Source: Thomasclavelia sp. (lineage in GTDB: Bacteria; Bacillota_I; Bacilli_A; Erysipelotrichales; Erysipelotrichaceae). From it: a stretch of DNA of 7,308 bases. The position numbers and the translations under genes were made by a program. The first letter of the stretch is position 1. Each line of letters starts with the position of its first letter. The DNA is taken from assembly GCA_020024765.1 (NCBI GenBank), contig JAHHTG010000056.1, forward strand, positions 1 to 7,308. Reading direction: 5' to 3'. Shown piece by piece: positions 1 through 6,230 of this stretch. The notes beneath the pieces were generated by a model. It was given only the letters and a program-made list of their open reading frames with translations, was not told the origin of the DNA and searched no databases.

Positions 1-51
1 GCTGACCCTCTGCTTGTAAGGCAGATGCTCTCCCAACTGAGCTAAACCTCC
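1..51 (-). tRNA. tRNA-Val (anticodon UAC), 3' part cut by window edge
   Basis: Read on the minus strand from position 51, the sequence folds as the first 51 nt of a tRNA. It has the acceptor 5' strand GGAGGTT, D stem GCTC/GAGC with an AGTTGGGA loop, anticodon stem TCTGC/GCAGA with loop CTTACAA, variable loop GGGTC and the first three bases of the T stem. The anticodon TAC lies at 16-18 and reads valine GUA/GUN codons. Base 37 is A. The T arm and the acceptor 3' strand (expected AACCTCC) lie beyond position 1. More tRNAs may follow in the same transcript, which cannot be seen here. Confidence 0.95.
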
Positions 52-68
52 ATACCGTTTAGCAGTTT

Positions 69-98
69 ATCATATTTATTATTTGATTTCAATATCAA
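69..98 (-). promoter_or_regulatory. Candidate promoter of the tRNA-Val transcript
   Basis: On the minus strand, TTGATA (93-98) is followed after 18 nt by TATGAT (69-74). Each hexamer matches the sigma-70/SigA consensus at five of six positions. Transcription would begin near 62, leaving about 10 nt of leader before the mature tRNA 5' end at 51, a usual arrangement for a tRNA promoter. An alternative pairing, TTGAAA with TAAACT at 17 nt, fits less well at the -10. The call rests on consensus match alone. Confidence 0.45.
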
Positions 99-100
99 AT
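81..100. repeat. 7-bp palindrome covering both divergent -35 elements
   Basis: ATTTGAT (81-87) and ATCAAAT (94-100) are perfect inverted repeats around a 6-bp spacer. The arms contain the -35 hexamers of the two divergent promoter candidates. The dyad may simply arise because two TTGAT-type hexamers face away from each other. It could also be an operator for a dimeric regulator, but nothing in the sequence names one. Confidence 0.45.
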
Positions 101-111
101 TCTCGTATATT
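83..111 (+). promoter_or_regulatory. Candidate promoter of the 84-aa protein gene
   Basis: TTGATT (83-88) and TATATT (106-111) are separated by 17 nt, the ideal SigA spacing. The start point would be near 117-119, giving a leader of about 30 nt that carries the ribosome binding site. A second possible -10, TATTAT (108-113), overlaps the first. The -35 hexamer lies on one arm of the palindrome at 81-100, opposite the -35 of the divergent tRNA promoter. Confidence 0.5.
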
Positions 112-133
112 ATAAAAGAGTTTAAAAGTTATA

Positions 134-140
134 AAAGGAG
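134..140 (+). promoter_or_regulatory. Ribosome binding site of the 84-aa gene
   Basis: AAAGGAG lies 6 nt before the ATG at 147. It is a strong Shine-Dalgarno match at good spacing and is the main sequence evidence that this small reading frame is a real gene. Confidence 0.8.
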
Positions 141-146
141 AACCTT

Positions 147-401
147 ATGAATTTAACTAAAGATCAAGTTGAAGCTGCTTGCGAAGTTTTGGATAAAGTT
201 AATATGTTAGGCAGTCAAGACCATATGGATGACAGTTTAGCTCAAGAAATTGTTGAAAGTTTTATGAATTGTGGCATGGTTGATTTCACAACTCTAAACA
301 ATCGCCCTGTTTGTTTCTATGATGATGGTAATCGTTCATACTACATGTATGCCGATAGTTTCCGTCCTTTAAAAGACGAAGAAATTGATGCTCTTCAATA
401 A
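147..401 (+). CDS. Small acidic protein of unknown function (84 aa)
   Basis: I do not recognise this protein. It starts at ATG with a strong ribosome binding site and ends at TAA, 8 nt before a hairpin terminator. It also has a plausible promoter of its own, so it looks like a single-gene transcription unit. It has no signal peptide or membrane segment and is probably cytoplasmic. Residues 4-18 and about 27-41 look helical. Residues 45-72 are richer in beta-type and aromatic residues (CFYDD, SYYMYAD), and the C-terminus is acidic. Two cysteines outside the N-terminal helix (42 and 56) form no metal-binding pattern that I can see. The composition suits a small alpha/beta domain, but no fold is claimed. 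It is the only plus-strand gene in the window. Confidence 0.8.
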   Translation: MNLTKDQVEAACEVLDKVNMLGSQDHMDDSLAQEIVESFMNCGMVDFTTLNNRPVCFYDDGNRSYYMYADSFRPLKDEEIDALQ

Positions 402-409
402 TCATATAA

Positions 410-440
410 AATGCATAGCCAAGGCTATGCATTATTTTTT
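410..440 (+). terminator. Hairpin terminator between convergent genes
   Basis: An 11-bp perfect stem (AATGCATAGCC 410-420 with GGCTATGCATT 423-433) closes on a very tight CAAG loop. On the plus strand an A and six T follow (434-440), a good intrinsic terminator for the 84-aa gene. On the minus strand the same hairpin starts 5 nt after the stop of the CPBP gene, but the tail is only TTTT before it is interrupted. It therefore probably also ends the coaBC operon, less efficiently. The plus-strand T tract overlaps the last codons of the minus-strand gene. Confidence 0.85.
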
Positions 441-1302
441 ATTTAATCACAATTGTATAGGCAAACTGAGCAAGTAACATAATTATTGCCAATACACCCG
501 GAAGGTTTTTAAAACAGCTAAAAACCGTTTTTATTTTGATTTGACTGAATATGCCCTTAATGACATTGTGCTTTGTTTCAAGCCAATAAACTGTATATAC
601 GGCTGCCCCAATCTCTAAAATAAACATTAAGACTATCGCCAATAAACCATATGAATTTGTCACAAACATTGCAAGCGTATTATTACACATATGCAAGATA
701 ATTGATGGCCATAAACGATTGGTTTTGACATCAATATAAGCCAAAACACAACCACTTAAAAAGGCCGGAATCGCTTGGGCGATATTGCCATGAATAAGCG
801 CAAAACATAAACTCGAAAAAATAATCGCTATTATATTGTCGTGGATTCTAGCTTCATTGAGTAAAAATCCCCGAAAAAAGATTTCCTCAATAATCGGCGC
901 TAGTAAACAAGCCTCAATCATAATCAAAATATTGTAAACCCAATCACCTGGTACAAATTGCACATTAAGTGTTAAAAGTTCAATCCCAAATTGACTTAGA
1001 ATTGTTTCTAAGATCATTACAACTAATGATCCCAAGAAATTAAATCCCAGTAGTAGCATGAACATTTGTACCATTAAAAATGGTGTAACTTCTTGACCTT
1101 CATCAGTGAATTTTGGATGACGACCATAGAAATTAATTAAAGTCCCAACACCCACATAATAAATACCGTAAACAGCCAAAACTATAAAGAATCTTGGCCA
1201 ATTCATTACGTAATTTTGTAAATGTTCAATACCGAAGAAAATGATTAACAAGCCAATGACAGCGGTATTCAACCTTTTAAAAGTTGTTTGAAAACTATCC
1301 AT
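439..1302 (-). CDS. CPBP-family intramembrane metalloprotease (CAAX/Abi type)
   Basis: This is a 287-aa polytopic membrane protein with hydrophobic segments near 12-26, 37-57, 76-100, 122-138, 155-170, 176-191, 211-238 and 267-285. All motifs of the CPBP (CAAX protease and bacteriocin-processing, Abi) family are present: EExxxR as E139 E140 R144 (EEIFFRG), FxxxH ending in H171 (FALIH), and HxxxN as H204 and N208. The family comprises glutamate-dependent or metal-dependent intramembrane peptidases related to Rce1. Bacterial members act in bacteriocin immunity, protein secretion or maturation, or unknown processing. The substrate cannot be told here. No bacteriocin-like peptide is adjacent, so an immunity role is not supported. 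The gene is last in the operon and starts 2 nt after gdhA stops. Its best Shine-Dalgarno, GAAGG at 1315-1319 inside gdhA, is a long 12 nt from the ATG, so translation probably depends on coupling. Confidence 0.9.
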   Translation of the reverse strand: MDSFQTTFKRLNTAVIGLLIIFFGIEHLQNYVMNWPRFFIVLAVYGIYYVGVGTLINFYGRHPKFTDEGQEVTPFLMVQMFMLLLGFNFLGSLVVMILETILSQFGIELLTLNVQFVPGDWVYNILIMIEACLLAPIIEEIFFRGFLLNEARIHDNIIAIIFSSLCFALIHGNIAQAIPAFLSGCVLAYIDVKTNRLWPSIILHMCNNTLAMFVTNSYGLLAIVLMFILEIGAAVYTVYWLETKHNVIKGIFSQIKIKTVFSCFKNLPGVLAIIMLLAQFAYTIVIK

Positions 1303-1304
1303 AA

Positions 1305-2639
1305 TTAGATAATGCCTTCAGCCAGCATCGCATCGGCAACTTTAATAAAACCGGCAATATTTGCACCAATCACAAAGTTATCTTCGTGACCATATTTTTT
1401 TGCTGTACTTGCTACATTTGTATAAATCTTTTCCATAATTGCCTTAAGTTGTGCATCCACTTCTTCAAATGTCCAAGATAGTCTTAATGAGTTTTGTGAC
1501 ATTTCTAAGCCCGATGTAGCAACCCCACCTGCATTAGCAGCTTTTGATGGAGCATATAAAATATGAGCATCTAAGAAAGCTTTAGTTGCGGCCTTAGTTG
1601 AAGGCATATTAGCACCTTCCGCAACTGCAATAACACCATTAGCAATTAATGTTTTAGCGCTGTCTTCGTCAATTTCGTTTTGAGTTGCACAAGGTAAAGC
1701 AATATCGCATTTTAAAGTCCAAATATTTTTCGAGCCTTCAAAGTATTGAGCTTCAGTATCTCGATTAACATATTCTTTAATTCTTAAACGTTCAACTTCT
1801 TTAATTTGTTTAACAATATCTAAATTAATTCCTTTTGGATTATAGATATAACCATTTGAATCCGACATAGCAATAATCTTAGCACCAAAACTATAGGCTT
1901 TTTCAGCCGCATAAATAGCCACATTGCCAGATCCAGATACAATGACATTTTTACCTTCAATACTTAAATTATGATCTCTAAGCATGGCATCTAAGAAATA
2001 ACATAAACCATAACCAGTTGCTTCTTTACGTGCTAAAGAACCACCAAAACTTAAGCCTTTACCAGTAAAGACACCACTATATTCATTTTTCAAACGTTTA
2101 TATTGGCCAAATAAGAAGCCAACTTCACGAGCGCCAACTCCAATATCACCAGCTGGAACGTCGGTAAATTGCCCAATATGACGATATAATTCATTCATAA
2201 AACTTTGACAAAAACGCATAATTTCGCCATCACTCTTACCATGAGGGTCAAAGTCACTACCGCCTTTGCCACCACCCATTGGTAAACCTGTTAATGAATT
2301 CTTGAAAGTTTGTTCAAAGCCTAGGAATTTAATAATACTTAAGTTCACACTTGGATGAAAACGTAAACCACCTTTATATGGCCCAATTGCACTATTATAT
2401 TCAACACGATATCCGCGATTAACGCGAACTTGGCCTTGATCATCAACCCAAGGAATACGGAAAATAATTTGACGTTCTGGTTCCACCATTCTTTCTAGTA
2501 AACCTAAACTTGTATATTTAGGTTCTTTTTCTAATAGTGGTTCAAGGGAAGTCAAAACTTCATCGACAGCTTGAATGAACTCAGGTTCATAAGCATCTTT
2601 ACGTTGCACTTCTTCAATAATATTTGTGATTACTTGCAT
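1305..2639 (-). CDS. gdhA: NADP-type glutamate dehydrogenase
   Basis: The enzyme converts 2-oxoglutarate, ammonium and NAD(P)H reversibly to glutamate (EC 1.4.1.4 for the NADP form). At 444 aa it has the full length of the hexameric, small-subunit bacterial class. The substrate domain carries K89 (GPYKGG), K113 (TFKNS), catalytic K125 (MGGGKGGSDF) and D165 (AGDIGVG), and S381 lies in EMSQNS. These match the known active-site residues of the family. The Rossmann domain begins at VSGSGNVA (234-241). The end of its second strand reads SDS (259-261), as in NADP-dependent enzymes such as E. coli GdhA, rather than the SGP of the NAD enzyme of Clostridium symbiosum. NADP preference is therefore inferred. 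The ATG overlaps the end of coaX by 10 nt, and GAGG at 2645-2648 (5-nt spacing), inside coaX codons, is its ribosome binding site. No separate promoter was found. Confidence 0.97.
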   Translation of the reverse strand: MQVITNIIEEVQRKDAYEPEFIQAVDEVLTSLEPLLEKEPKYTSLGLLERMVEPERQIIFRIPWVDDQGQVRVNRGYRVEYNSAIGPYKGGLRFHPSVNLSIIKFLGFEQTFKNSLTGLPMGGGKGGSDFDPHGKSDGEIMRFCQSFMNELYRHIGQFTDVPAGDIGVGAREVGFLFGQYKRLKNEYSGVFTGKGLSFGGSLARKEATGYGLCYFLDAMLRDHNLSIEGKNVIVSGSGNVAIYAAEKAYSFGAKIIAMSDSNGYIYNPKGINLDIVKQIKEVERLRIKEYVNRDTEAQYFEGSKNIWTLKCDIALPCATQNEIDEDSAKTLIANGVIAVAEGANMPSTKAATKAFLDAHILYAPSKAANAGGVATSGLEMSQNSLRLSWTFEEVDAQLKAIMEKIYTNVASTAKKYGHEDNFVIGANIAGFIKVADAMLAEGII

Positions 2640-3415
2640 AATTTCCTCATTTCTTTATTCATTTCATAAATTAATCGTAATCCCTCAAATGTTAAATCAC
2701 GATTATAAATATCAATTAAACTCGAATTTTCATAAATCATGTGACCTAAACCCCCTGTCGCAATGACTTTTAATTCTAGTTTGGTTTCTTTTTTAAATTG
2801 TTCAATAATCTTTTCAACTAAACCAATATAGCCAAAATAGACTCCAGCTTGCATCGCAGAACTTGTATTTTTCGCAATAACTCGTTCAACTGGTTTAATT
2901 TCAATTTCTGGCAATTTAGCAGTATTACTTGATAATGCTTGTGACATGATTTCCACGCCTGGACAAATACAACCACCGTGGTAAACCCCATCTTTTGTGA
3001 TTAATTCAAAGGTTGTCGCAGTCCCAAAATCAACGACTAATAAATCATCTTGATAAAGTTCATGAGCTCCAATCGCATCGACAATACGATCAGCCCCAAC
3101 TTCATGAGGATTTTCAAAATCAATTGTTAATCCAGTTTTAAGTTCGGAACTTACAATTAATGGTTCCACTAATAAATAACGTCTAATCGCATTCGTAAAA
3201 GAGTGCATAATCTTTGGTACAACGCTTGCAATAACAACATCTTCAATATCTTCTTTGTTTAAATTGAAACGATTTAAGAAATTGCCAATCATAAAGCCAT
3301 ATTCGTCACTTGTATGTTTACTTGAGGTTGTTAAACGATAAGTGCCAACTAATCGGTCATCATCATAAACTCCTAGAGTAATATTTGTATTTCCAATATC
3401 TATAACTAATAACAT
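2630..3415 (-). CDS. coaX: Type III pantothenate kinase
   Basis: This enzyme performs the first step of CoA synthesis, ATP-dependent phosphorylation of pantothenate to 4'-phosphopantothenate. The 261-aa length is typical. Seen motifs belong to the ASKHA-fold type III family: DIGNTN (6-11) for phosphate binding, GADR (107-110) with D109 as the expected catalytic base, VVDFGTATT (127-135) with the residue that binds the monovalent cation (D129), HGGCICPG (146-153), and ATGGLG (219-224) near the nucleotide site. Type III kinases are insensitive to CoA feedback and need K+ or NH4+. The ATG follows AGGAG (3420-3424) at 4 nt, and that site overlaps the TAG stop of coaBC 7 nt upstream. Its product is the direct substrate of the neighbouring CoaBC. 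The last ten bases overlap gdhA. Confidence 0.97.
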   Translation of the reverse strand: MLLVIDIGNTNITLGVYDDDRLVGTYRLTTSSKHTSDEYGFMIGNFLNRFNLNKEDIEDVVIASVVPKIMHSFTNAIRRYLLVEPLIVSSELKTGLTIDFENPHEVGADRIVDAIGAHELYQDDLLVVDFGTATTFELITKDGVYHGGCICPGVEIMSQALSSNTAKLPEIEIKPVERVIAKNTSSAMQAGVYFGYIGLVEKIIEQFKKETKLELKVIATGGLGHMIYENSSLIDIYNRDLTFEGLRLIYEMNKEMRKLCK

Positions 3416-3422
3416 ATCGCTC

Positions 3423-4601
3423 CTATAACTTCGCCAATTTCTCTAAAATAATTTTCGCTAATGCTTCTTTAGACATTTGTGGTAATTTTTCTTGATTCTT
3501 ACCAGTCAAAACTGTAACAACGTTAGTATCAACTTTAAAACCAGCTCCTGGTTCAAATAAATCGTTCACAATCAACATATCACAATTCTTACTTTCAAGT
3601 TTTTGTCGAGCATTAACTAAAATATTTTCGGTTTCCATTGCAAAACCACAAATTTTTTGATGAGTCTTTCTCTTACCTAACTGTTTTAAAATATCGGGAT
3701 TTTTCACCATCTTTAAAGTCAATTCTTCATTATCTTTTTTAATCTTTTGTAATGCCACAACTTCCGGACGATAATCCGCAACAGCAGCAGCCATGATGAC
3801 ATAATCACTTTCTTCAAAGAATTCATTCATCTTGGCTTCAAGTTCTAAAGCTGTTTTAATATTGTGAACATTCACACCTAGTGGCGCTTTTAAATTGGTT
3901 GGCCCAGAAATCAAATCAACCTCAGCCCCCATTATTTTGGCAGCTTTTGCAAGGGCATAGCCCATTTTACCCGAAGAGTGATTTGTTAGATAGCGAACGG
4001 GATCAAGTGGTTCAATAGTCGGGCCAGCACTAATTAGAACCTTTTTACCAATCAATATTTTTTCGGTTTCTAATATATTAACGATAGTATCCTTTATTGT
4101 GCTAAGGTCTGCTAATTTGCCCATCCCCATTTCACCACATGCCAAATGGCCGACAACCGGCTCAACAATTTGATAGCCATACTGACGAGCTTTGTTTGAA
4201 TTATCTTGCGTAACTTGATTAAGATACATCTTTGTGTTCATTGCAGGACAAATGATTTTTGGACAATCACAAGCCAAAAAAGTCGTACTAAGCATATCAT
4301 CTGCAATACCATGAACTACTTTTGCAATAATATTTTCAGTTGCTGGAACCACAATGAATAAATCAGCCTTTTTGGCTAGTGAAACATGTTTAATATCATA
4401 ATCAACGTTCTTATCAAATGTCTCAACATATGTCTTATGTTTCGTTAAAGCTGAGAAACTAAGCGGAGTAACCATTTCACAGGCATTCTTTGTCATAATC
4501 ACTTCAACATCATAGTTCATCTTAATTAAATCACTGACAAGTTGTACAGCTTTAAAACTTGCGATACTACTCGACACACCGACGATAATTGTTTTAGCCA
4601 T
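3423..4601 (-). CDS. coaBC: Bifunctional phosphopantothenoylcysteine decarboxylase / phosphopantothenate-cysteine ligase
   Basis: CoaB joins cysteine to 4'-phosphopantothenate using CTP. CoaC, a flavoprotein, then decarboxylates the product to 4'-phosphopantetheine. Numbering is from the chosen start (392 aa). The N-terminal CoaC half has the flavin-binding region GVSSSIASFKA (8-18), the catalytic His H72 (KHVSLAKKADL), PAMN (119-122) and C155 in the ACGEMGMGKL substrate flap. The C-terminal CoaB half, from about 186, has ISAGPTIEPLDPVR, NHSSGKMG with N207 (equivalent to E. coli Asn210), AAAVADYRP and the conserved Lys in QKIKK (K286). An ATG two codons earlier (4605-4607) exists, but GAGG at 4610-4613 would then be only 2 nt away. 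It is 8 nt from the ATG at 4599-4601, so the shorter form is preferred. This is the first gene of the operon, with coaX 7 nt downstream. Confidence 0.95.
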   Translation of the reverse strand: MAKTIIVGVSSSIASFKAVQLVSDLIKMNYDVEVIMTKNACEMVTPLSFSALTKHKTYVETFDKNVDYDIKHVSLAKKADLFIVVPATENIIAKVVHGIADDMLSTTFLACDCPKIICPAMNTKMYLNQVTQDNSNKARQYGYQIVEPVVGHLACGEMGMGKLADLSTIKDTIVNILETEKILIGKKVLISAGPTIEPLDPVRYLTNHSSGKMGYALAKAAKIMGAEVDLISGPTNLKAPLGVNVHNIKTALELEAKMNEFFEESDYVIMAAAVADYRPEVVALQKIKKDNEELTLKMVKNPDILKQLGKRKTHQKICGFAMETENILVNARQKLESKNCDMLIVNDLFEPGAGFKVDTNVVTVLTGKNQEKLPQMSKEALAKIILEKLAKL

Positions 4602-4609
4602 CTTCATTT

Positions 4610-4613
4610 CCTC
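4610..4613 (-). promoter_or_regulatory. Ribosome binding site that decides the coaBC start
   Basis: GAGG on the minus strand (extended GTGAGG, 4610-4615) lies 8 nt before the ATG at 4599-4601 but only 2 nt before the in-frame ATG at 4605-4607. Spacing favours the second ATG. Confidence 0.6.
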
Positions 4614-4630
4614 ACTTCAATATTTTATTT

Positions 4631-4639
4631 ATTTTACCA
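4631..4639 (-). promoter_or_regulatory. Candidate extended -10 promoter of the coaBC operon
   Basis: On the minus strand the sequence TGGTAAAAT (4631-4639) has the TGn extension directly before a TAAAAT -10 hexamer. Transcription would start near 4624, giving a leader of about 20 nt before coaBC. The -35 region would fall in the T tract and 3' stem of the yitT terminator, where no good TTGACA match is seen. The extended -10 would have to compensate. It is the only promoter-like site in the 70 bp between the two operons. Confidence 0.5.
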
Positions 4640-4646
4640 CATAACT

Positions 4647-4672
4647 AAAAAAGAACATCATTTTGATGTTCT
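4647..4672 (-). terminator. Hairpin terminator of the kinase-methyltransferase-yitT operon
   Basis: On the minus strand a 9-bp perfect stem, AGAACATCA and TGATGTTCT, closes on an AAA loop (4652-4672). A run of T follows (4647-4651, seven T in a row counting those ending the stem region, broken only after it). The hairpin begins 2 nt after the stop codon of the YitT-family gene. The plus strand has no T tract, so it works in one direction only. Confidence 0.8.
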
Positions 4673-4674
4673 GA

Positions 4675-5538
4675 CTAGTCAATTGGTTTTTGGTAGAAGT
4701 TACCAATGAAACTCTTTGTAGATGAAATATTAATAATAATGTTTGGATCAACACTACGAATACTTGCAATCGCATCATCAACTTCATAAGCTGAAATAAC
4801 ACTGACAAGCATATAAACTTTCTTATTGCTAAATCCACCATAACCTTCTAATACTGTCATACCATGTTCAATTTCAGCTGTATAACGATTGACGATTGGT
4901 GTTGGATCAAGTGAAGTTGTAGCTTCAATTGTTACAAGCTCATAACGATCGTGGAAAGCGGAAATTGTTCTTGTTGAAATAAATTGGAACAAGATTGAAT
5001 ATCCTGCTGCCACCCAACTTGTTGTATAACCGAAAATTCCAATGATGACAATATTAAAGAAGAACACGTATTCCCAAACTGATTTGTGATATTTATTCGA
5101 GAAATATAATGCCAAGAAATCAGTACCACCAGTTGATAAGTTACCCTTTAAAGCTATGACAATTGCCATCGCTGAAAGAAAACCACCAAACGAGATATTT
5201 AAGATAACGTCATCAAAAAGTGGCGTGAAATGAAACATATTTAAGAATACTGAAGTTAGAACGAAATTCAAGCTTGAGTAGAAAGTAAATCGTGGACTAA
5301 TGGATTTAAAACACATTAGAGCTAAAGGAATATTAATCAAAATAATCGCTGATGAAGTATCAATCCGGAATGATGAATTAGCTGTTAATGAGTTAATCAA
5401 TAAAGCTACACCCGTAACACCACCAGCCAAGAGATTACTAGGCTCCATAAAAACCCGAATTGAAAAAGCTGATAGAAATGCTGATACTATACACGCGATA
5501 ATTGAAATTGTATTTTTATATTTTAGAATACCCTTCAC
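4675..5538 (-). CDS. YitT-family membrane protein (YitT domain plus DUF2179)
   Basis: This 287-aa protein has the usual YitT-family layout. The N-terminal half has hydrophobic segments near 11-30, 36-50, 62-78, 86-103, 112-130 and 155-185. The C-terminal cytoplasmic DUF2179 domain spans about 224-282 (HGMTVLEGYGGFSNKK, DPNIIINI, IGNFY). Family signatures include PSNLLAGGVTGVALL (33-47) and STGGTDFLA (135-143), two glycine-rich repeats at equivalent membrane positions. The molecular function of the family is not well established. Transport has been proposed, and the DUF2179 part may bind a ligand. The start is GTG at 5536-5538, supported by GGAGG at 5546-5550 with 7-nt spacing. It follows the methyltransferase by 26 nt and is last in its operon. 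Firmicutes often carry several paralogues, so no specific gene symbol is given. Confidence 0.9.
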   Translation of the reverse strand: MKGILKYKNTISIIACIVSAFLSAFSIRVFMEPSNLLAGGVTGVALLINSLTANSSFRIDTSSAIILINIPLALMCFKSISPRFTFYSSLNFVLTSVFLNMFHFTPLFDDVILNISFGGFLSAMAIVIALKGNLSTGGTDFLALYFSNKYHKSVWEYVFFFNIVIIGIFGYTTSWVAAGYSILFQFISTRTISAFHDRYELVTIEATTSLDPTPIVNRYTAEIEHGMTVLEGYGGFSNKKVYMLVSVISAYEVDDAIASIRSVDPNIIINISSTKSFIGNFYQKPID

Positions 5539-5545
5539 TTTGACG

Positions 5546-5550
5546 CCTCC
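5546..5550 (-). promoter_or_regulatory. Ribosome binding site supporting a GTG start
   Basis: GGAGG (within GTGGAGG on the minus strand) is 7 nt before the GTG at 5536-5538. It is the strongest Shine-Dalgarno in the window and fixes the non-ATG start of the YitT-family gene. Confidence 0.8.
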
Positions 5551-5564
5551 ACTTTTTTATTATT

Positions 5565-6230
5565 CTATTCCAAAATAATTCCGTCTTCAATCATAATTGG
5601 TTGAAGAATTTTGATTTTTGTCATAGTGCCTCGTTTTAATTTAACTAAAAAACGCAATGCTTCAGTTTTATTCTTATCATAGACAAATTGTAATTTCATC
5701 ATTTTATATTTATGTTTTAGACAAGTGTCATAAAACTCTGCAAAACGATTTGCTGGATAAACAACATAAATACTACCGTTATCTTTGCTTAAACGAATAA
5801 AACTCTTAAATAATTCACCTAAGCTAAGATTTCCTTCAAACATTGCGGTTTGCTTATATGGATTGAGTTTGGTTTGGTGATTCTCAAAGAATGGTGGGTT
5901 GCATACAATGACATCGAATGGTTCATGGTTAAAGTTTTGCACCTTTGTACAGTATAATTCTGCTTCTAAATGATGAAGTTCTAAATTTTCACGTGCTAAA
6001 TTAATTGCTCGGTCTAAGACATCAATCCCACATAAGCTCTTAGGTTCTTTCAAGCTTCCGTACAACAAAAGTGCTCCATTATTTGTTCCAATGTCGAGCA
6101 TATTCAAACCTTTTTTAAAATCCAAAAAACGTCCGAGCAATGCGGTATCAGTATTAATACAAAACATTTCATCATCTTGGTAAATTTCAATATCGGTAAA
6201 TCTAAGATAATCCTTCGTTTGTTTCTTCAT
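5565..6230 (-). CDS. TrmN6/YfiC-type class I SAM-dependent methyltransferase
   Basis: Probable adenine-N6 RNA methyltransferase of the family that includes E. coli YfiC (TrmN6), which modifies A37 of tRNA-Val(UAC), and B. subtilis YabB. Numbered from the chosen start (221 aa), motif I for SAM is MLDIGTNNGAL (44-54), the acidic residue binding the SAM ribose is D70 (GIDVLD), and the catalytic motif IV is NPPF (111-114), typical of N6-adenine enzymes. The N-terminal sequence (IYQDDEMFCINTDTALLGRFL) matches the conserved opening of the family. The exact RNA target is inferred. The start is uncertain: ATG at 6228-6230 and at 6234-6236 both lie inside the end of the kinase gene, and neither has a clear Shine-Dalgarno (only AAGA 6 nt before the first). 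Translation is probably coupled through an overlap of about 30 nt. An in-frame TTG at 6246-6248 is less likely. Confidence 0.88.
   Translation of the reverse strand: MKKQTKDYLRFTDIEIYQDDEMFCINTDTALLGRFLDFKKGLNMLDIGTNNGALLLYGSLKEPKSLCGIDVLDRAINLARENLELHHLEAELYCTKVQNFNHEPFDVIVCNPPFFENHQTKLNPYKQTAMFEGNLSLGELFKSFIRLSKDNGSIYVVYPANRFAEFYDTCLKHKYKMMKLQFVYDKNKTEALRFLVKLKRGTMTKIKILQPIMIEDGIILE

Noticed and set aside
1..146. Integration site (att) of a mobile element at the tRNA gene
   Set aside because: Elements usually insert at the tRNA 3' end, which is outside the window. On the visible side there is no integrase, no repeat of the tRNA end and no change to foreign-looking genes.
439..1302. CPBP gene as a bacteriocin immunity gene
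   Set aside because: No bacteriocin precursor, leader-peptide gene or ABC transporter is nearby. The neighbours are metabolic genes.
4602..4674. Riboswitch or T-box leader ahead of coaBC
   Set aside because: The leader would be only about 20 nt, and the only hairpin there belongs to the preceding operon's terminator. No T-box or known riboswitch core sequence is visible.
4629..4841. Minus-strand 70-codon reading frame overlapping the yitT-like gene and its terminator
   Set aside because: It is a shifted reading of the YitT-family gene, with a composition (Leu/Phe/Val rich, no family resemblance) typical of an out-of-frame shadow, and it would run through the terminator hairpin.
4932..5129. 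Minus-strand 65-codon reading frame inside the yitT-like gene
   Set aside because: It lies wholly within the YitT-family gene in another frame, and I see no reason to prefer it over the conserved protein.
5300..5578. Plus-strand 92-codon reading frame antisense to the yitT-like gene start
   Set aside because: It is antisense to a well-supported conserved gene, with no clear ribosome binding site or recognisable product. Its apparent regularity follows from the amino-acid pattern of the opposite strand.
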